From: Flavobacterium johnsoniae
GTDB taxonomy: Bacteria; Bacteroidota; Bacteroidia; Flavobacteriales; Flavobacteriaceae
Reading direction: 5' to 3'
DNA length: 64,000 nt
Assembly (NCBI RefSeq): GCF_001879205.1
Contig: NZ_MLFK01000002.1
Location: 372,001 to 436,000 of the forward strand
Part shown: positions 42,904 to 51,323 of the stretch, in pieces
How the letters are laid out: every line of letters starts with the position of its first letter
Position numbering within the stretch: position 1 is the first letter of the stretch
Notes under the pieces: generated by a model
The model's database searches: none
What the model was told of the DNA's origin: nothing
What the model saw: the letters and a program-made list of their open reading frames with translations, nothing else
Position numbers and translations under genes: made by a program

Positions 42904-43050
42904 TTTAACCACAAAGTGCGCAAAGATTTTTTACTTAGCAGTTCTCAGACAAATCGCAAAGTGCGTAAAGCTTTACCAACACAAAGCTTTTCGCACTTTG
43001 CGTTATTATAAAACACACATTAAAAAATCTTTGCGCACTTTGCGGTTAAA
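42904..43050. repeat. Large nested inverted repeat (cruciform-forming)
   Basis: Outer arms 42904-42933 and 43021-43050 match in 29 of 30 bases (left arm starts TTTAACCACAAAGTGCGC). Inner arms 42955-42974 and 42983-43002 match in 19 of 20 (left arm CGCAAAGTGCGTAAAGCTTT). Both share the core GCAAAGTGCG. The element fills most of the gap between the lipoprotein and ftsX and could act as terminator. Confidence 0.75.
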
Positions 43051-43157
43051 TCAACATTTTATTTAATAGCAAATTGTATATTTATAGTATAAAAGTTCGT
43101 TAATAACTTTAAATAAAGAAATTCTTTATTATTTTTACCACATAATTTTAGCATACT

Positions 43158-44033
43158 ATGAGTTCTAACTTTGATAAATTTCAAAAACGCAGGTTAATTT
43201 CCTCTTATTTTTCGGTAGTATTAAGTGTTTTCTTGGTTTTATTCCTTTTGGGAGTACTGGGATTGTTCATTATTAATTCTAAAAAACTGGCAGATGATTT
43301 TAAAGAAAAAATCGCAATGACAGTTTTCTTTAAAAATGAAGCAAATGACAGCATTATCAAAGCATTTGATACAGAATTAAAAAGAGCTCCTTATGCTTTA
43401 TCTTATGCTTATGTAACCAAAGAAAAAGCGGCAAAAGAGCATACTGATATCATTGGCGAGGATTTCCTAACGTTTTTGGGCGAAAACCCATTATTGAATT
43501 CATACGACATTCACTTAAAAGCTGATTATGTAGAGCGTGACAGCATCCTTAAAATAGAAAGTTCCTTACGTAAAAATACTATGATTGAAGATATTGTTTA
43601 CGACAAACAATTGGTAAATCTGGTAAATGACAATATTAAAAAAGTAAGTATGTGGATTTTGATTATCAGCGGTTTCTTAACCATTATAGCTGTTTTATTA
43701 ATCAATAGTTCACTTCGTTTATCTATCCACTCGAACCGTTTCATCATTAAGACCATGCAAATGGTGGGCGCTACAAAATCGTTTATTCGTAAACCTTTTG
43801 TAACCCGAAGCGTAAAATTAGGAATGCTTGGCGCTTTATTAGCCATTATTGCTTTAATTGGACTTTTATTCTATGTAGAAACCAATTTCCCTGGCTTAGG
43901 AATTTTAGAAGACAAAGCTTTAATTGGATTGGTGCTGCTGGCTGTATTTGGTTTAGGAGTTTTAATTACATGGGTAAGCACACATTTTGCGACACAGCGC
44001 TTCCTCAACTTAAGAACTGACGATCTTTATTAG
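43158..44033 (+). CDS. ftsX: Cell division ABC-type permease FtsX
   Basis: A 291-residue membrane protein of the FtsX family that, with the ATPase FtsE, couples the divisome to peptidoglycan hydrolases. Four helices are visible: one at about residues 18-40 (VVLSVFLVLFLLGVLGLFII), then an extracellular domain of about 120 residues (with TVFFKNEANDSIIKAF and LKRAPYALSYAYVTKEKA), and three at the C-terminus (WILIISGFLTIIAVLLI, GMLGALLAIIALIGLLFYV, LIGLVLLAVFGLGVLITWV). The cytoplasmic loop between helices 2 and 3 has MQMVGATKSFIRKPF, the usual contact with FtsE. ftsE is not in the window. It opens a four-gene group with DUF3098, uppP and truB. Confidence 0.92.
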   Translation: MSSNFDKFQKRRLISSYFSVVLSVFLVLFLLGVLGLFIINSKKLADDFKEKIAMTVFFKNEANDSIIKAFDTELKRAPYALSYAYVTKEKAAKEHTDIIGEDFLTFLGENPLLNSYDIHLKADYVERDSILKIESSLRKNTMIEDIVYDKQLVNLVNDNIKKVSMWILIISGFLTIIAVLLINSSLRLSIHSNRFIIKTMQMVGATKSFIRKPFVTRSVKLGMLGALLAIIALIGLLFYVETNFPGLGILEDKALIGLVLLAVFGLGVLITWVSTHFATQRFLNLRTDDLY

Positions 44034-44146
44034 TATTCAGCAGCAGTTTTAATTTTTCAGCAATAATAAATTCCTTGACTTGCTCAGGTTCACAAATAAA
44101 AAACAAAAATACCTTGGGTTTTACTTAAGGTGATAAAAAAGATACA

Positions 44147-44401
44147 ATGAAAAACAACAATAATAAAGAAGAACTACAACAAAAACAGGAATTCCTTTTT
44201 GACACTGTCAATTACAAAATCTTATTGATTGGAATTGCAGTTATTGCATTAGGATTTATTTTAATGTCTGGCGGCGGAAGTCATGATCCAAATGTTTTTA
44301 ATGAAGATGTTTTTAATTTTAGACGTATTCGTCTGGCTCCTACAACTGTTTTAATTGGTTTTGGAATCACGATTTATTCTATTTTCAAAAAATCTAAATA
44401 G
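44147..44401 (+). CDS. DUF3098 small membrane protein
   Basis: An 84-residue protein with two membrane helices (about 27-43, ILLIGIAVIALGFILMSGGG, and 64-80, APTTVLIGFGITIYSIF), separated by a loop with HDPNVFNEDVFNFRRIRLAP. This is the DUF3098 signature, found in Bacteroidota between ftsX and uppP. Function unknown; the constant neighbourhood points to cell-envelope synthesis or division. Confidence 0.88.
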   Translation: MKNNNNKEELQQKQEFLFDTVNYKILLIGIAVIALGFILMSGGGSHDPNVFNEDVFNFRRIRLAPTTVLIGFGITIYSIFKKSK

Positions 44402-44502
44402 ACTTTCTTAGACTGCTTAGAGTACTTAGATCTTTAGATTACTAGATTAATCTCAAAAAATCTGATATCTAAAAAGTCTGATAATCTGATAATCTAAATT
44501 AA

Positions 44503-45300
44503 ATGAATACATTACAAGCTATCGTTCTTGCCATTATTGAAGGAATTACAGAATTTTTACCTGTTTCTTCAACTGGACATATGATTATTGCCTCTTCTTT
44601 TTTTGGAATCGCACAAGAAGATTTCACTAAACTTTTTACCATTGTTATTCAGCTTGGCGCTATTCTTTCAGTAGTTGTTTTATATTTTAAGCGCTTTTTT
44701 CAAACACTTGACTTTTATTTCAAACTTTTAGTTGCATTTATTCCAGCGGTGGTTTTAGGATTATTGTTAAGCGATTTTATCGATGGCCTATTAGAAAACC
44801 CAATTACAGTTGCGGTTTCACTTTTAATAGGAGGTTTGATTTTATTAAAAGTAGACGAGTGGTTCAATAACCCAAATACCGCAGAAAGCTCACAAGAAAT
44901 TACTTATCTACAGGCTTTCAAAATTGGGTTATTCCAATGTATTGCCATGATTCCGGGAGTTTCCAGAAGCGGTGCCAGTATCGTGGGCGGAATGTCTCAA
45001 AAATTATCCAGAACAACAGCTGCCGAATTTTCATTTTTTCTTGCAGTTCCTACTATGCTGGGAGCAACGGCAAAAAAATGCTACGATTACTATAAAGCCG
45101 GATTCGATTTATCTCACGATCAAATCAATATTTTAATTATTGGAAACATCGTTGCCTTTATTGTAGCTCTTTTGGCAATCAAAACCTTTATTGGATTTTT
45201 AACTAAAAACGGTTTCAAGGTTTTTGGTTATTATAGAATTATTGCAGGAATCATTTTATTATTGATTCACTTTTTCATTCACCCGCTTACCATCATATAA
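44503..45300 (+). CDS. uppP: Undecaprenyl-diphosphatase (BacA family)
   Basis: Recycles the carrier lipid by removing one phosphate from undecaprenyl diphosphate at the inner membrane; supports peptidoglycan and glycan synthesis and gives bacitracin tolerance. The 265-residue protein has about seven helices. The active-site motifs are present: [15 protein letters not shown] (about residues 13-27) and the [14 protein letters not shown] stretch (about 151-164). The stop codon overlaps the start of truB by one base in the sequence TAATG, so translation is coupled. Confidence 0.95.
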   Translation: MNTLQAIVLAIIEGITEFLPVSSTGHMIIASSFFGIAQEDFTKLFTIVIQLGAILSVVVLYFKRFFQTLDFYFKLLVAFIPAVVLGLLLSDFIDGLLENPITVAVSLLIGGLILLKVDEWFNNPNTAESSQEITYLQAFKIGLFQCIAMIPGVSRSGASIVGGMSQKLSRTTAAEFSFFLAVPTMLGATAKKCYDYYKAGFDLSHDQINILIIGNIVAFIVALLAIKTFIGFLTKNGFKVFGYYRIIAGIILLLIHFFIHPLTII

Positions 45301-45992
45301 TGACACCTGAAGAATATTTAAACGGACAAGTTTTACTGATAGACAAACCTTTAAAATGGAGTTCGTTTCAAGCTGTCAATAAATTAAAATACCTTTTGAT
45401 TAATAAAGTCGGGCTTCCCAAAAAATTTAAAATTGGTCATGCCGGGACTTTAGATCCCTTAGCATCTGGCCTTTTATTAATCTGCACCGGAAAATTCACC
45501 AAAAGAATTTCTGAACTTCAGGGTCAGGCAAAAGAATATACGGGAACATTTTATATTGGTGCTACTACCCCATCGTATGATTTAGAAACCGAAATCGATC
45601 AGACTTTTCCAACTGAACATATCGACGAGGCTTTAATTCACGAAACGGTAAAACAATTTTTAGGCGAAATCGATCAAAAACCGCCTATCTTTTCAGCTAT
45701 TAAAAAAGACGGTGTTCGCTTATACGAGCATGCGCGCGCCGGAGAAACGGTAGAAATTGCCAGCAGAAAAACGACCATTCACGAATTTGAAATTACAAGA
45801 ATCGCTCTGCCGGAAATTGATTTTAGAGTGGTTTGCAGTAAAGGAACCTACATTCGTTCTCTCGCGTATGATTTTGGAAAAGCAATGCATTCAGGGTCGC
45901 ATTTAACTGTTTTACGCCGAACAAAGATTGGTGACTATGATGTAAAAGATGCAATTGACATCACTTTGTTTGAAGAAAGCTTAACTTCTTAA
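45300..45992 (+). CDS. truB: tRNA pseudouridine-55 synthase
   Basis: Forms pseudouridine 55 in the T loop of tRNA. The 230-residue protein has the TruB signature GHAGTLDPLASGLLLICTG (about residues 47-65) with the catalytic Asp, then KEYTGTFYIGATTPSYDLET and the KPPIFSAIKKDGVRLYEHAR segment; the C-terminal part has CSKGTYIRSLAYDFG. It is shorter than the E. coli enzyme because the C-terminal PUA domain is missing, which is normal for this phylum. Start is the ATG that overlaps the uppP stop. Confidence 0.95.
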   Translation: MTPEEYLNGQVLLIDKPLKWSSFQAVNKLKYLLINKVGLPKKFKIGHAGTLDPLASGLLLICTGKFTKRISELQGQAKEYTGTFYIGATTPSYDLETEIDQTFPTEHIDEALIHETVKQFLGEIDQKPPIFSAIKKDGVRLYEHARAGETVEIASRKTTIHEFEITRIALPEIDFRVVCSKGTYIRSLAYDFGKAMHSGSHLTVLRRTKIGDYDVKDAIDITLFEESLTS

Positions 45993-46002
45993 AAAACAAG
46001 AA

Positions 46003-46032
46003 GCACATTACATATTATAGATTGTAATGTGC
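46003..46032. terminator. Perfect hairpin between truB and a minus-strand small ORF
   Basis: GCACATTACA (46003-46012) and TGTAATGTGC (46023-46032), loop of ten bases. Read on the minus strand it is followed by a T-rich stretch (TTGTTTTTTAAG), so it probably ends a transcript from the right, and may also end the truB operon. Confidence 0.65.
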
Positions 46033-46072
46033 CTACTCCTAAAAATAATGTTACACCATACTTGTCTGCCAA

Positions 46073-46150
46073 TTAATAGTGAGGAACATTTTTTCCTCCA
46101 AACAAGAATGTTGAAAAAAAATCATAAAACCTTTCGAATAACTTTTTCAT
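46073..46150 (-). CDS. Candidate 25-residue small protein
   Basis: In the gap 45993-46354 the only plausible gene is a short frame on the minus strand with ATG at 46148-46150 and TAA at 46073-46075. The peptide begins MKKLFERFYDFFSTFLF and ends GGKNVPHY: an aromatic amphipathic helix with a positive start. A perfect terminator-type hairpin lies 40 bases downstream (46003-46032), and the 200 bases upstream are AT-rich and could hold a promoter. The peptide could bind the membrane. No family known to me; a chance frame is possible because the region is AT-rich. Confidence 0.35.
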   Translation of the reverse strand: MKKLFERFYDFFSTFLFGGKNVPHY

Positions 46151-46354
46151 AATAGTGCATTTTTTAATTGTTAATATTAAATAGACACCAATAAAAAGAG
46201 TAAATCAAAAAATAAATAATAGAAGTGGGATCTTAACAGCAAGATACAAAAATTCTGTTTTAAAAAATACATTTTAATAAAACATTATCATATTTGTTAT
46301 CAACACATTAACCACATTCCTCTTCAGACTATTATTACAAAACAAACTATAGAT

Positions 46355-46972
46355 TTATAGTCGGTTATATTTAATATTTTCCATAATCTCAACCAATTCC
46401 TGCTGAACAGACATTCCTTTATCTGCCAAATACCACAATTGTAAATCGGTTTTAATTTTTTCATCAATTGCTCCAACTTCTCGTTTGTGCTTTGCCATTA
46501 ATTCAGCAGCTCCTTTTGGTCTTGGCCCCCAATCGGTTCTCACGATCCCGGCTTCTTTGCAAATTACAATAACTTTAGGGATTGCTTTTCCGCCATTTGT
46601 CAAATATTGATTCATTAATTCTTCATTTTCATCGCGAAGTACAATTCTCAAATCAATTTTTTTATCAGATTCGTGAGCCATTTTATTTAAAATAGGAAGA
46701 ATCTGCGCTGCATCGCCACACCAGCCTTCAGAAATTACAAGCCAGATGTAGTGATTGTCTAAATGCTGCAGTTTTGAAATCACATCTTCAGAAATGGTTA
46801 TTGTTTTTTCCAGCCTGTTCATTCTGGCTTCGTTCAGTTTAGAATAATTGGTCAGACTTTCAGACTGCTCATTCCCTGTTGATTTTCCTTCAGATAATAA
46901 ATCGGTAACCAATTTTCGATATTCAACATAAGAATGACTATTGAATAATGCTTTTGCTACAGTACTTTTCAT
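46355..46972 (-). CDS. Thioredoxin-like protein with a single-cysteine WCGD site
   Basis: A 205-residue cytoplasmic protein of the thioredoxin-like superfamily. The active-site segment is SEGWCGDAAQILPILNKM (about residues 82-100), so there is only one Cys where thioredoxin has CxxC; next come IDLRIVLRDENEELMNQYL and the cis-Pro loop GGKAIPKVIVI. The N-terminal 70 residues form an extra helical region. I recall this as a family common in Bacteroidota and Firmicutes (WCGD instead of WCGPC). With one Cys it cannot be an ordinary disulfide reductase; it may use a monothiol mechanism or a peroxide. It is divergent from pyrH. Confidence 0.82.
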   Translation of the reverse strand: MKSTVAKALFNSHSYVEYRKLVTDLLSEGKSTGNEQSESLTNYSKLNEARMNRLEKTITISEDVISKLQHLDNHYIWLVISEGWCGDAAQILPILNKMAHESDKKIDLRIVLRDENEELMNQYLTNGGKAIPKVIVICKEAGIVRTDWGPRPKGAAELMAKHKREVGAIDEKIKTDLQLWYLADKGMSVQQELVEIMENIKYNRL

Positions 46973-47131
46973 AGAGGTTTATTTTGCTTAGCATAAAATT
47001 AATGATTTTAAGAAGACGCCCGAATGACTTTTATCACATTCGAATGAAAAAATCATAAAAGTCTTTATAATATTAAATTCAGACTGCAATTAATTTTTTG
47101 TAAACATTATTTCTAAAAATAAGAATATGTC

Positions 47132-47139
47132 TATATTTG
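47132..47139 (+). promoter_or_regulatory. -7 element of the pyrH promoter
   Basis: TATATTTG matches TANNTTTG fully, 22 bases before the pyrH start codon; I see no TTG at the right distance upstream. Confidence 0.45.
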
Positions 47140-47161
47140 CACAAATTAACGCAACACAAAC

Positions 47162-47869
47162 ATGAAATATAAAAGAATTCTTCTAAAACTTAGCGGCGAG
47201 GCCTTAATGGGTGATTTACAATACGGAATTGACCCTAAAAGATTGGCCGAATATGCAGATGAAATTAAGCAGATTCACGCAAAAGGAGTAGAAATTGCTA
47301 TCGTTATTGGAGGAGGAAATATTTTTAGAGGCGTTGCCGGTGCCAGCGCAGGAATGGACAGAGTGCAGGGAGATTATATGGGAATGCTTGCTACTGTTAT
47401 TAATGGAATGGCTTTGCAGGGCGCACTTGAAGACAAAGGAATGAAAACGCGTTTGCAGACTGCTTTAAAAATGGAATCTATTGCAGAACCTTATATTAAA
47501 AGAAGAGCAGACCGCCACCTTGAAAAAGGAAGAATTGTAATTTTTGGAGCCGGAACCGGAAATCCATATTTTACAACAGATACCGCAGCTGTTTTAAGAG
47601 GAATCGAAATTAATGCTGATGTGATCTTAAAAGGAACCCGTGTTGATGGTGTTTACGATTCTGATCCTGAAAAAAATGCTTCGGCTGTAAAATTCGATTT
47701 TATCTCGTTTGATGATGTCCTTAAAAAAGGATTGAATGTAATGGATACAACTGCTTTTACTTTAAGCCAGGAAAATAAATTACCAATTGTTGTTTTTGAT
47801 ATGAACAAAATTGGAAACCTTTTGAAAATCTGCGAAGGAGAAAACATCGGAACTGTAGTAAATATATAG
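47162..47869 (+). CDS. pyrH: UMP kinase
   Basis: Phosphorylates UMP to UDP in the cytoplasm; hexameric bacterial type, subject to UTP inhibition and GTP activation in known members. The 235-residue protein has [15 protein letters not shown] at the N-terminus, the glycine-rich segment [18 protein letters not shown] (about residues 47-64), [20 protein letters not shown] (about 129-148) and the [19 protein letters not shown] segment. It is followed by frr after 68 bases, the usual order in this phylum (pyrH-frr). Confidence 0.96.
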   Translation: MKYKRILLKLSGEALMGDLQYGIDPKRLAEYADEIKQIHAKGVEIAIVIGGGNIFRGVAGASAGMDRVQGDYMGMLATVINGMALQGALEDKGMKTRLQTALKMESIAEPYIKRRADRHLEKGRIVIFGAGTGNPYFTTDTAAVLRGIEINADVILKGTRVDGVYDSDPEKNASAVKFDFISFDDVLKKGLNVMDTTAFTLSQENKLPIVVFDMNKIGNLLKICEGENIGTVVNI

Positions 47870-47937
47870 TCTCAGTAACAGTTTACAGTCACCTGTAAGA
47901 CTTAGCTGAGAATGAAAACTGAAAACTTTAAAAAAAA

Positions 47938-48501
47938 ATGACTGAAGAAATCGATTTTATATTAGAAAGTACTGAAGAATCTATGAACGGTTCGATTGCA
48001 CACTTAGAAAAAGAATTTCTAAACATTCGTGCCGGAAAAGCTTCTCCAGCAATGCTTGGAGGCGTTTTTGTTGATTATTACGGATCAGCAACACCACTTT
48101 CTCAAGTGTCAAAAATCAGTGTTCCTGATGCAAGAACAATTACTTTACAGCCTTTTGAGAAAAACATGCTGAAAGAAATTGAAAAAGCGATCCTTGTAGC
48201 CAACATTGGTTTTAACCCAATGAATAACGGAGACGTTATCATTATCAGTGTACCGCCTTTAACAGAAGAACGTCGTCGTGATCTGGCTAAACAGGCAAAA
48301 TCTGAGGCTGAAGATGCAAAAATTGGTATTCGTAATGTTCGTAAAGACGCAAATACTGATATTAAAAAATTAGAAAAAGAAGGAACTTCAGAAGATATTT
48401 GTAAATCTGCAGAAGAAGAAGTTCAAAACTTAACCAATGCTTTTATCAAAAAAATCGATGAATTGTTAGCTGCGAAAGAAGCTGAAATCATGAAGGTATA
48501 A
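47938..48501 (+). CDS. frr: Ribosome recycling factor
   Basis: Releases ribosomes from mRNA after termination, together with EF-G. The 187-residue protein has the three-helix bundle and small beta domain of the family: HLEKEFLNIRAGKASPAMLG near residue 22, then VSKISVPDARTITLQPFEKN, and NGDVIIISVPPLTEERRRDL. Length is normal. A strong terminator follows. Confidence 0.96.
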   Translation: MTEEIDFILESTEESMNGSIAHLEKEFLNIRAGKASPAMLGGVFVDYYGSATPLSQVSKISVPDARTITLQPFEKNMLKEIEKAILVANIGFNPMNNGDVIIISVPPLTEERRRDLAKQAKSEAEDAKIGIRNVRKDANTDIKKLEKEGTSEDICKSAEEEVQNLTNAFIKKIDELLAAKEAEIMKV

Positions 48502-48520
48502 GTATTTGGAAATGAATTTT

Positions 48521-48558
48521 AAAAATCCGTCTGGTAAAATTATCAGACGGATTTTTTT
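48521..48558 (+). terminator. Intrinsic terminator of pyrH-frr
   Basis: AAAAATCCGTCTG (48521-48533) pairs with CAGACGGATTTTT (48544-48556), followed by further T residues. Confidence 0.9.
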
Positions 48559-48563
48559 ATTCT

Positions 48564-48571
48564 TATTTTTG
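48564..48571 (+). promoter_or_regulatory. -7 element upstream of the DUF5686 gene
   Basis: TATTTTTG fits TANNTTTG and lies 48 bases before the start codon, immediately after the frr terminator. Confidence 0.4.
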
Positions 48572-48618
48572 CATACCAAAATCAAATACTTTTCGTTTTT
48601 GAATCTATATAATTCTCT

Positions 48619-51114
48619 ATGAGGCTATTTTGTTTATTGACTTTATTTTTTACGCTTACTATTCAGGCGCAATTTCAAATAAGCGGAATTGTAACCGACT
48701 CAAACAACAAACCTCTTCCTTTTGCTACTATTACAACTTTAGACAACAGCAGCACCATAACAGATGTTGACGGAAAATTCACTTTTAAAGCCTTAACAAA
48801 AACAGGAAATTTTACAGTCTCTTATATTGGTTTTCAAAGTAAAATTATTGCTTTAGCCGAAAATAAAAAGTTTTATTCCGTTTCATTATCTCAAAAAACA
48901 GATGATTTAAAAGAAGTTATTGTTTCTAATGAAAATCCGGCTTTAACCATTATCAAAAAAGTTATTGCCAATAAAAACAATAACAATCCACAGAAGAGAC
49001 TAAAAAGTTTTGACTACAAAACCTACAATAAACTAATTGTTACTGCCAATCCTGATTCTATAGACGGAAGAATCGATTCATCTGCAGTTTATAAAGATTT
49101 GAACAAAAAGAAAATCAATATAGACTCATCTGATTATAAATTCAAAGAAATTATAAGCAAGCAGCATTTGTTTCAGACTGAAAAAGTATCTCAGTATCAG
49201 TTTGGAAACAATAAACTGAAAGAAACAGTTCTGGGCACCAAAATCGCGGGTTTCAAAAATCCTATTTACGAAGTTATTGCTTTCAACCTGCAGTCGATCT
49301 CGATATACGACAACAAATACGAGCTTTTTGAAACCAAATACGAAAACCCAATTTCAAATACCGCTCCTGCCACTTATAATTATAAATTATTAGATACCGT
49401 AAACATAAAAGGACGCGAAACTTTCATGATTTACTTTAAAAACAAACACAAAAGAAAAACTTCAGGTTTAGAAGGTGTATTGTATATCGATTCCCAAAAT
49501 TTTGCAATTGCCAAAGCTGTAATGCGCATAAAAGGTGTTTTGGATATTAGCGGTATTCATGAGTTTGATTATGTATCCGGTGAAAAAATATGGTTTCAAA
49601 GCAATACCACTTTTAAAATCGTAAAAGGGAAAAATGATGATGATATTAAGATTTTAGGCGGTACAATTCAGTTCGACGGCGATGTCGAAGACAATTTTGA
49701 ACAGAGAAAAAAATCGGCTTCAGACTTTACTTATTTACTTTCTGAAAGCAACAACTTTGATATTCATTACAACCCGGATACACCCATAAAAAACCCATCA
49801 CTTTATATTGAAATTAAGGATGATGCAAGCAAAAAACCGGAGGAATTCTGGAATAAGTACCGAAAAGAAATTCTGGATCAAAAAAGCCAGAAAACCTATC
49901 AATTACTAGACAGTCTTTCCGTAAGCCGAAGAATCGAAAAACGTTTGGGATTTGGCCGAAAAATCATCAATGGCTACATTCCTATCGGGCCGGTTGATTT
50001 AGATTTGAAGAAAATAATCAGTTATAACAATTATGAAGGTTTTCGCTTAGGTCTTGGAGGTGTTACCAATGATAAGTTTTCTAAAGATTTCAGAATTGAA
50101 GGATATACCGCATATGGCACTAAAGACGGGGTTGTTAAATATAATCTGGGAGCCGGAGTTTTATTAGACAGAAATACCAACACGTGGGTAAACGGTTCTT
50201 ATACTGATGATGTGCGAGAGATTGCAAGTACACTTTTTGCGGTTGACAAACGCGTTTTTAAAATCTATGATCCCCGCCCTATTAACATTAGTACATTTTA
50301 CCATTACAACAGCTGGAAAGCCAATGTACAAACCAAAATAATTCCGAAAACCGAAGCTGTTCTGGAATTGGCCAGAACATACGTTGAACCAAAATTTGAT
50401 TATCTTTTTAATTACAACGGGCAATTGTATTCGAACTATATCATGACAACTGCAATGCTTTCGATTGTCTGGGCGCCTTTTAGCGATTTCATGCAGACTC
50501 CAACAGGAAGAACAGAATCTGATAAAAGATTTCCAAGATTTACTTTTCAATATACGCAATCGCTGCCAGATGTTTTAGATAATGATTTTAATTTCGGGAA
50601 AATAGATTTCAAAACCGAATATGAAAAGAAATACCTCAACGGTCAGAAAACAAGTCTGCTTTTGCAGGGAGGTTATGCTTTTGGCGATGTGCCGCTTACG
50701 CATTTGTATAACACAATGCCTAATAACCTTACCAAAGAAACCGTTATTCAGCGTATTACTTTTGCCGGAAGAAACAGTTTTGAAACCATGTTTTTTAATG
50801 AATTTTTCTCCAGTCAATATATATTTTTCCAGATTAAACATGGTTTTAACCGACTTAGAATCCTGAAAAAAGTTCGTCCAACAGTAGTTTTAGTAAGCAG
50901 AATGGCGTGGGGAAATATGGAAAAACCCGAACAACATGTTGGGCCGACCTATAAAACGCTGGACAAAGGTTTCTTCGAATCGGGAATTGAATTAAATAAA
51001 ATCTACAAAGGTTTTGGTCTCGGCGGATTCTATCGTTATGGCCCAAATCAGTTATTCAAATTCGAGGATAATATTGCCGTTAAGATTTCTTATGTTCTGG
51101 ATTTGGGGCTTTAA
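48619..51114 (+). CDS. DUF5686 outer-membrane protein with carboxypeptidase-regulatory-like domain
   Basis: An 831-residue protein with signal peptide (to about TIQAQ, residue 17), a carboxypeptidase-regulatory-like beta-sandwich at about 20-100 (ISGIVTDSNNKPLPFATITT, then ITDVDGKFTFKAL) and a C-terminal region of about 700 residues that I recognise as DUF5686. The middle holds DTVNIKGRETFMIYFKNKHK and GVLYIDSQNFAIAKAVMRIK, the last 400 residues are beta-barrel-like with GFRLGLGGVTNDKFSKDFRI and end in VKISYVLDLGL. There is no plug, so it is not a TonB receptor. Function unknown; probably in the outer membrane. The gene is alone between the pyrH-frr unit and the convergent antiporter gene. 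Confidence 0.85.
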   Translation: MRLFCLLTLFFTLTIQAQFQISGIVTDSNNKPLPFATITTLDNSSTITDVDGKFTFKALTKTGNFTVSYIGFQSKIIALAENKKFYSVSLSQKTDDLKEVIVSNENPALTIIKKVIANKNNNNPQKRLKSFDYKTYNKLIVTANPDSIDGRIDSSAVYKDLNKKKINIDSSDYKFKEIISKQHLFQTEKVSQYQFGNNKLKETVLGTKIAGFKNPIYEVIAFNLQSISIYDNKYELFETKYENPISNTAPATYNYKLLDTVNIKGRETFMIYFKNKHKRKTSGLEGVLYIDSQNFAIAKAVMRIKGVLDISGIHEFDYVSGEKIWFQSNTTFKIVKGKNDDDIKILGGTIQFDGDVEDNFEQRKKSASDFTYLLSESNNFDIHYNPDTPIKNPSLYIEIKDDASKKPEEFWNKYRKEILDQKSQKTYQLLDSLSVSRRIEKRLGFGRKIINGYIPIGPVDLDLKKIISYNNYEGFRLGLGGVTNDKFSKDFRIEGYTAYGTKDGVVKYNLGAGVLLDRNTNTWVNGSYTDDVREIASTLFAVDKRVFKIYDPRPINISTFYHYNSWKANVQTKIIPKTEAVLELARTYVEPKFDYLFNYNGQLYSNYIMTTAMLSIVWAPFSDFMQTPTGRTESDKRFPRFTFQYTQSLPDVLDNDFNFGKIDFKTEYEKKYLNGQKTSLLLQGGYAFGDVPLTHLYNTMPNNLTKETVIQRITFAGRNSFETMFFNEFFSSQYIFFQIKHGFNRLRILKKVRPTVVLVSRMAWGNMEKPEQHVGPTYKTLDKGFFESGIELNKIYKGFGLGGFYRYGPNQLFKFEDNIAVKISYVLDLGL

Positions 51115-51132
51115 GAATTAAATTCCATTTTT

Positions 51133-51303
51133 TTATTCCGAGGCTTCGGGACCAAATTCCAATTTTCCTCGCAATGACTTTGTTTGCGCTTAGACCTTTG
51201 TAAAAGTTTGAAACTTTGACAAAGGTTCTACCAAAAAGTAAAACAAAAAAAATCCCAAACCCCAATCATAAAATTGGAATTTGGTCCCGAAGCCTCGGGA
51301 TAA
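51133..51303. repeat. Long inverted repeat between convergent genes, with nested hairpins
   Basis: Left arm 51133-51166 and right arm 51270-51303 match in 33 of 34 bases as inverted copies (core TCCCGAAGCCTCGGGA on the right). Inside, ACCTTTGTAAAAGTTTG/AAACTTTGACAAAGGT (51194-51226) forms another stem of the type seen at 58201-58235. At 51250-51284 the sequence matches the leuS terminator of 36271-36307, then departs from it where TCCCGAAGCC begins. It fills the gap after the DUF5686 gene and ends before the antiporter stop codon. Confidence 0.7.
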
Positions 51304-51323
51304 AAAATTGATATTTAAAAAAA

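Noticed and set aside
50164..50559. 131-codon minus-strand frame within the DUF5686 gene
   Set aside because: No domain, no promoter and full overlap with a well-supported gene.
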